Origin: Blastocladiella britannica | Taxonomy: Eukaryota; Blastocladiomycota; Blastocladiomycetes; Blastocladiales; Blastocladiaceae | Assembly (NCBI GenBank): GCA_025349905.2 | Contig: MU624712.1 | Span: 17,966-29,429 of the forward strand | Length of the DNA stretch: 11,464 bases | Direction: 5' to 3' | In this document: one piece after another, positions 8,075-11,464 of the stretch | Layout of the letters: every line of letters starts with the position of its first letter | Numbering within the stretch: position 1 is the first letter of the stretch | Program-made: the position numbers and the translations under genes | Notes under the pieces: model-generated | Databases searched by the model: none | The model's input: the letters and a program-made list of their open reading frames with translations, nothing else | What the model was told of the DNA's origin: nothing

Positions 8075-8215
8075 TATTGTTATTAATATGAGGCTCTTTG
8101 AAGGGAACGCTGACCTTTCAACGCGAACGAACGAACGGATCCTGAAGGAAAAAGGAAAAAGGAGAAAAAAGAGGAAAGGACGTAAGAAGAAGCTGCAGCA
8201 CACCCCCACGTAAGA
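8075..8215. promoter_or_regulatory. 141-bp divergent promoter between RPN3 and the unknown large gene
   Basis: Both genes must be driven from this stretch. It holds an AT-rich block next to the RPN3 ATG, a (CGAA)n run at 8124-8137, and a polypurine stretch of about 50 bp (8142-8190) with repeated AAAAAGG-like units. The last of these is purine on the plus strand and pyrimidine in the RPN3 direction. No TATA box is evident. Function is inferred from position. Confidence 0.5.
8142..8190. repeat. Polypurine tract in divergent promoter
   Basis: Nearly uninterrupted A/G on the plus strand, built of GGAAAAA-like units with only a few pyrimidines (TGAAGG at the left, CGT near 8180). Such tracts can exclude nucleosomes or form triplex-like structures. 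No direct evidence beyond composition and position. Confidence 0.4.
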
Positions 8216-11200
8216 ATGGCCATGCTACCCCCACGCCCGGACCCGTCCCACTCGGCGCTTCTCGCGTCGCTGCTGGCCACCGCACCCTCCGACCACCCCC
8301 TCCTCTCTACCATGCTCCGCCTGCGCTCCTCGTACATTGACTCCGCCAACCCGCTGCTATGGGCCGACCACCCGCCACTGACAACGGACTACGTGCACGA
8401 GATCGCCCGCCAGTACTCGGATGTTCTGGGCGCCGCTGCCGTCGAGGACGCGCTCGACGCCGAAACCAAAGTCGTGGTCCGCGACACGGTCTTTGTCGAG
8501 GCGCTGGTGGTCCTGGAACGGTGCTTGGTGGATGACTCCACTGATGGAGAAGAGGATGGCCCACTGGCCTGTATCTCTATGGTCCTGGCCTGGGAGCCCG
8601 AACCGCCCGGTACGGACGATGAGGACAACGATGGGTTTGGCGATCCGATGGCGGCTGGCGGAGGGCAGTGGGCATACCACGATCTGCGCGTAATCCCGGA
8701 GCCCGAGTGGACGGCTCTCGAGGACGCGGTGCCGCGCGTTCCCGCTTCTTTTGCTGCACTGGTACGCGCTATTTCCTTTTTTTTTTTTGTTTGATCGTTT
8801 GTTCACATGTTCTCGTCACCAACTTTTTTTCTCATAATGGCAGCAAGCCATGGAACCGTTGGCGGTGCTGGCTACCCATGGATTCGACGCTACCGAGGAT
8901 GACACCTGGGTGATCCCTTCTTCATCGACCACCGGTCCCAAGTCCACCTCGTCGTCGATCACGTCGTCGTCGGTGGCCAATACATCCAACTTGAGTGGTG
9001 GTGTCGATGAGACCGGCCCTCGTGGAGTTGGCAAGCAGCAGCAGCAGCAACAGACCAGCAAGGCCAAGGCCAACGGCAACGGCAACAACAACAACAACAA
9101 CAACAGCAAAAAACAGCAACCTACTGCCCCTACTCCTCCTCCTGCTCCCGCTGCCGCTGCCCCGAAGCCGTCCAAGAAGGAGCAAAAGCGCGCCAATGCC
9201 GCCGCCCCTGCTGCCAATGGCATGGCCTCTGCGACTCCCGCGGCCGTTGTTGCTGCTGTATCTGCGGCTCCCACCACCCACGACAGCAGCGACGTCACGC
9301 CGTTTGTGGTCTCGAACGTACGTGTCTCCTTATCTACCCTTGAATGATCTCGATCTCACACTCTTCTGCAAAATCAATAGTCGTTTGGCGAGCAACTGAC
9401 GCCCGTCATTGACAAGGTGCGGCACTCAGCCGCGTCGTCGTCGCTTGCTGCCCGTGGATTTGGGCCAGCAGTACTTTTCTATTATTTTTTGTTCATTTGT
9501 CGACTTCTTGAGCGCTGATCCACGTGTGGATATGTAGCGCAAAACCCCGGCCCTGCCACTCCCCTGGACCGGCCCATCGACCGCCGCCGCCACTACCGTC
9601 GCTGCAGCTTCCGCCGCGCGTGCCCCAACCGCCGCCCCTCCGTTTCGTCCCCCCATGCCCAAGCAACCGTCGACGTCCGCGTCCCGATTCGCGCACTACG
9701 ACGGCGGCGTCGCCACCAAACCCTCCGGTCCCGCGTCCGTGTCCTCCACCACCTCGTCATCGACCACCGGCACCGGCGGCGGTCCCGCGTTCAAGAAAAA
9801 GACCAAGGCCCAGAAAAAGGCCGCTAAAGCCACGTCCGCCGCCAAGGCCGCCGCCAAGTTTAAACCAAGCGGGCAGTTGGCATCCGCGACCGCCGAGGCG
9901 GTGGCGGCTATGGCCCTCAACGGCGCCCATGACGATGATGGGGACAATGGCGACTCGCGGTACTGGGAATCGTACACCGAGCTGTTTGGGTCCGCGGGCC
10001 CTGCGGTGTCCCCACCAAAAGCGGCGCCGAAGGTCATGGATGCAGAGGACGCGTACTGGAACCAGTACGACGACGACGCGGCCATGGCGGCCGCGTGGGC
10101 TTCAGCGCCGACCGAGCCGGCGGCAGAGGCGTCGGTGCCGGTCACGGATTGGGCGGCAGAGGCGTCGGTACCGGTCACGGATTGGGCGGCACCGTCCGAG
10201 CCGGCGGCGGTGGAGGTCTCGGAGCAGATGTGGGCGGCGCCGTCGTCCGAGACGGAAGTGATGGCGACATGGGCGGCCGCGGCGGCGTCTGAGCCGGCGC
10301 CCGAGCGGCCGGCGGCGCCAGTGTTCGCGGAGACGGCTCAGGCGCCGGCAGCGGCAGCAGCCTTGGCATCGCCCCCGGGGTTCAACTTTGCACCGATTGA
10401 CTTGAGGGAGTCGGTGCCGGTGCCTGCGGTGGTGCCAGCAGTTCCGGCGGTACTCTCGGCGCAAGACGAGGTGGTTGCCGCTGTCACCGAAGCCATGGAC
10501 GCGCTGCACCACCAGTACCTGATCATGATGCAGCAGCAGCAGCAACAGCAACAACAACACCTGGCCATGCAGCACCACCCGCACCACGCGGCAGCGGCCG
10601 TGATCCCGCCGCACATGGCAGCGGCAGTGGCGATGCCGACCATGGACTCGATGATGATGTACCAACAGCAACAGTACATGACGTACATGCAGCCCCCGGT
10701 GCAGCCGTCGCCGCCGCCACGCCCGGTCGTCTCGCGCGCCATCAAGATCGTAGCGCCCGCGGGCAAGACGTCCACTGCGGCTGCCGAGTCGGAGCCCACG
10801 TCGGCCTCGACTACGCCCACGGGGCTGCCCGAGTCGGCAGTGACCGCGGCGCCGTTCATTCCCGCGTCCATGTCGGCCGCTTCTTCGCTTGTCCGTGGTC
10901 TGCCGGCATCCGCTGTCGCCGCGGCTCCATTTGTTCCGTCGGTGTGGACCGCTGCCGCCGGCGGCGGCCCTCGTGGAGCCATGCTGAACGTGCTGGCAAC
11001 CGCGAGCAAGTCACGCGCGGTCAAAATCTCGGCGCCTCCCACTAAGGCCAACAAGGCCACGTCTCCGTCGGTTCCCTCGTCGCCATCGTCGTCGGCGTCG
11101 CGCACGGTCCGGATCACCGCGCCCAAGCCCAAGCTGGTGGTCACGCCCGCGGCCCTTGCTGGTGCTGATGAGGACGACGTGGCCGATTTCTTGGCTCGCA

Positions 11201-11442
11201 TCGACGTGTCCACGCTGCCGCCTTTGCCGGCGTCGCCGTCGTCGTACCGCGGCGAGATTCAACAGTACGAGGACGATCAAGAAGAGTATGATGCGCAGGA
11301 GGAGGTGGGAACGGTGGCAATGGAAGCGGTCCATGCGCACTTGGCGGCCACGGCGCGGTTGCTCCGGGACTTGGCGCGGTCGGTCGGGATCGCGGACCAG
11401 GACGCCGTGGAGTCGCTGTTGGTGGCATTTGCGGCCGAATAA
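8216..11442 (+). CDS. Unrecognised 1004-aa low-complexity protein with repeated short motifs (four exons)
   Basis: Exons: 8216-8761, 8844-9317, 9381-9470, 9538-11442. Introns: 8762-8843, 9318-9380, 9471-9537, all phase 0 with GTAC donors. A second in-frame ATG lies at 8222. Seen: residues 1-210 look globular (LLWADHPPLTTDYVHEIARQY, LVVLERCL, MVLAWEPEP, WAYHDLRVIPEPEW). Gln/Asn tracts and a Lys/Ala-rich stretch (FKKKTKAQKKAAKATSAAK) follow, then two aromatic-acidic motifs YWESYTELFG (512) and YWNQYDDD (543). After these come a Trp-Ala-Ala repeat zone, poly-Gln/His, and three SR-x-hydrophobic-basic-I-x-AP motifs. It ends in a predicted helix (about 960-1004, HAHLAATARLLRDLARSVGIAD). I cannot name it. 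The layout of an N-terminal domain, YWxxY motifs in acidic context and a C-terminal helix gives me only an impression of uncharacterised fungal proteins. AATAAA overlaps the stop codon. An alternative donor at 9417 (GTGCGG) would also keep the frame. Confidence 0.75.
9036..9104 (+). repeat. Poly-Gln / poly-Asn coding tract (exon 2 of the unknown gene)
   Basis: CAG/CAA codons give six Gln (9036-9053). After a Lys/Ala-rich spacer, AAC codons give GNG then seven Asn (9084-9104). CAG/CAA mixing shows it is not a pure, freshly expanded tract; the AAC run is pure. Confidence 0.8.
10123..10188 (+). repeat. 33-bp tandem duplication encoding AEASVPVTDWA twice
   Basis: Two adjacent 33-bp units (10123-10155, 10156-10188) differ by a single synonymous base (GTG versus GTA), so the duplication is recent or homogenised. 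It is in frame and extends a looser Trp-Ala-Ala periodicity in the surrounding 70 residues. Confidence 0.85.
10531..10557 (+). repeat. Poly-Gln coding tract followed by His-rich segment
   Basis: Nine Gln codons (CAG and CAA mixed) are followed by HLAMQHHPHH and, 30 residues later, YQQQQYMTYMQPP. Typical of intrinsically disordered, condensate-prone regions. Confidence 0.8.
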
Positions 11443-11443
11443 A
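11438..11443 (+). terminator. Polyadenylation signal overlapping the stop codon of the unknown gene
   Basis: AATAAA is formed by the last Glu codon, the TAA stop and the next base. A run of 16 T begins at 11449 and reaches the window end, so no other downstream signal can be seen here. Confidence 0.35.
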
Positions 11444-11448
11444 GGAAG

Positions 11449-11464
11449 TTTTTTTTTTTTTTTT
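11449..11464. repeat. Poly-T run at window end
   Basis: Sixteen T residues reach the edge and may continue. Similar homopolymer A/T runs border other genes here (1039-1052, 3256-3264, 8778-8789). Confidence 0.8.

Noticed and set aside
9036..9104. CAG/AAC arrays as a CRISPR or satellite array
   Set aside because: They are in-frame Gln/Asn codon runs within an exon, with no spacers.
9417..9537. Alternative donor GTGCGG at 9417 for intron 3 of the unknown gene
   Set aside because: It keeps phase, but the GTACTT donor at 9471 fits the GTAC pattern of the gene's other introns and keeps 18 GC-rich codons in the exon. It remains possible as alternative splicing.
9524..10261. 245-codon Pro/Arg-rich plus-strand frame
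   Set aside because: Out-of-frame shadow of exon 4. The correct frame continues in phase from exons 1-3 and runs 634 codons further to a stop with AATAAA.
10338..11213. 291-codon minus-strand frame with a poly-Cys run and Ala/Thr-rich sequence
   Set aside because: Antisense of the unknown gene's last exon. The Cys run is the complement of CAG/CAA codons, and no splice or family support exists.

Overview
The window looks like nuclear DNA of a compact, GC-rich eukaryote. All five complete genes can be assembled from exons joined by short (56-162 nt), AT-rich GT-AG introns, and a sixth locus is a truncated fragment. The gene set (RPS26, an ANKRD39-like ankyrin protein, a NEK6/7-type kinase, a full-length TBCK homologue, proteasome subunit RPN3) fits an opisthokont. 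TBCK and NEK6/7 are animal-like, while the large low-complexity gene at the right gives only an impression of fungal proteins. My best guess is an early-diverging, possibly zoosporic, fungus (Blastocladiomycota-like GC content) or a unicellular relative. The genus cannot be read from the sequence.

Left part, minus strand, reading leftwards. RPS26 (1682-1105) has its start codon isolated as a 3-nt exon. After 79 bp comes a 168-residue ANKRD39-like protein (1025-447). About 125 bp further on is a fragment carrying the zinc ribbon and last RuvC motif of a Fanzor/TnpB-family RNA-guided nuclease (322 to the window edge). There is no room upstream for the rest of that protein, so it is probably a 5'-truncated relic.

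Middle, plus strand. After a 508-bp divergent promoter region (1683-2190), a NEK6/7-like mitotic kinase (2191-3210) is followed after only 69 bp by TBCK (3280-6026: pseudokinase, TBC RabGAP-like domain, inactive rhodanese).

Right part. RPN3/PSMD3 lies on the minus strand (8074-6080, four exons) and converges on TBCK with a 53-bp gap. From a 141-bp divergent promoter, an unrecognised 1004-residue protein (8216-11442, four exons) runs to the window end. It is rich in Ala/Pro/Ser and Gln/Asn tracts and carries several internally repeated short motifs.

The genes do not form a pathway. This is an ordinary housekeeping neighbourhood packed very tightly. The items most worth a second look are the Fanzor relic, the single-codon first exon of RPS26, the A-rich 3' splice sites, and the repeated linear motifs of the large unknown protein.
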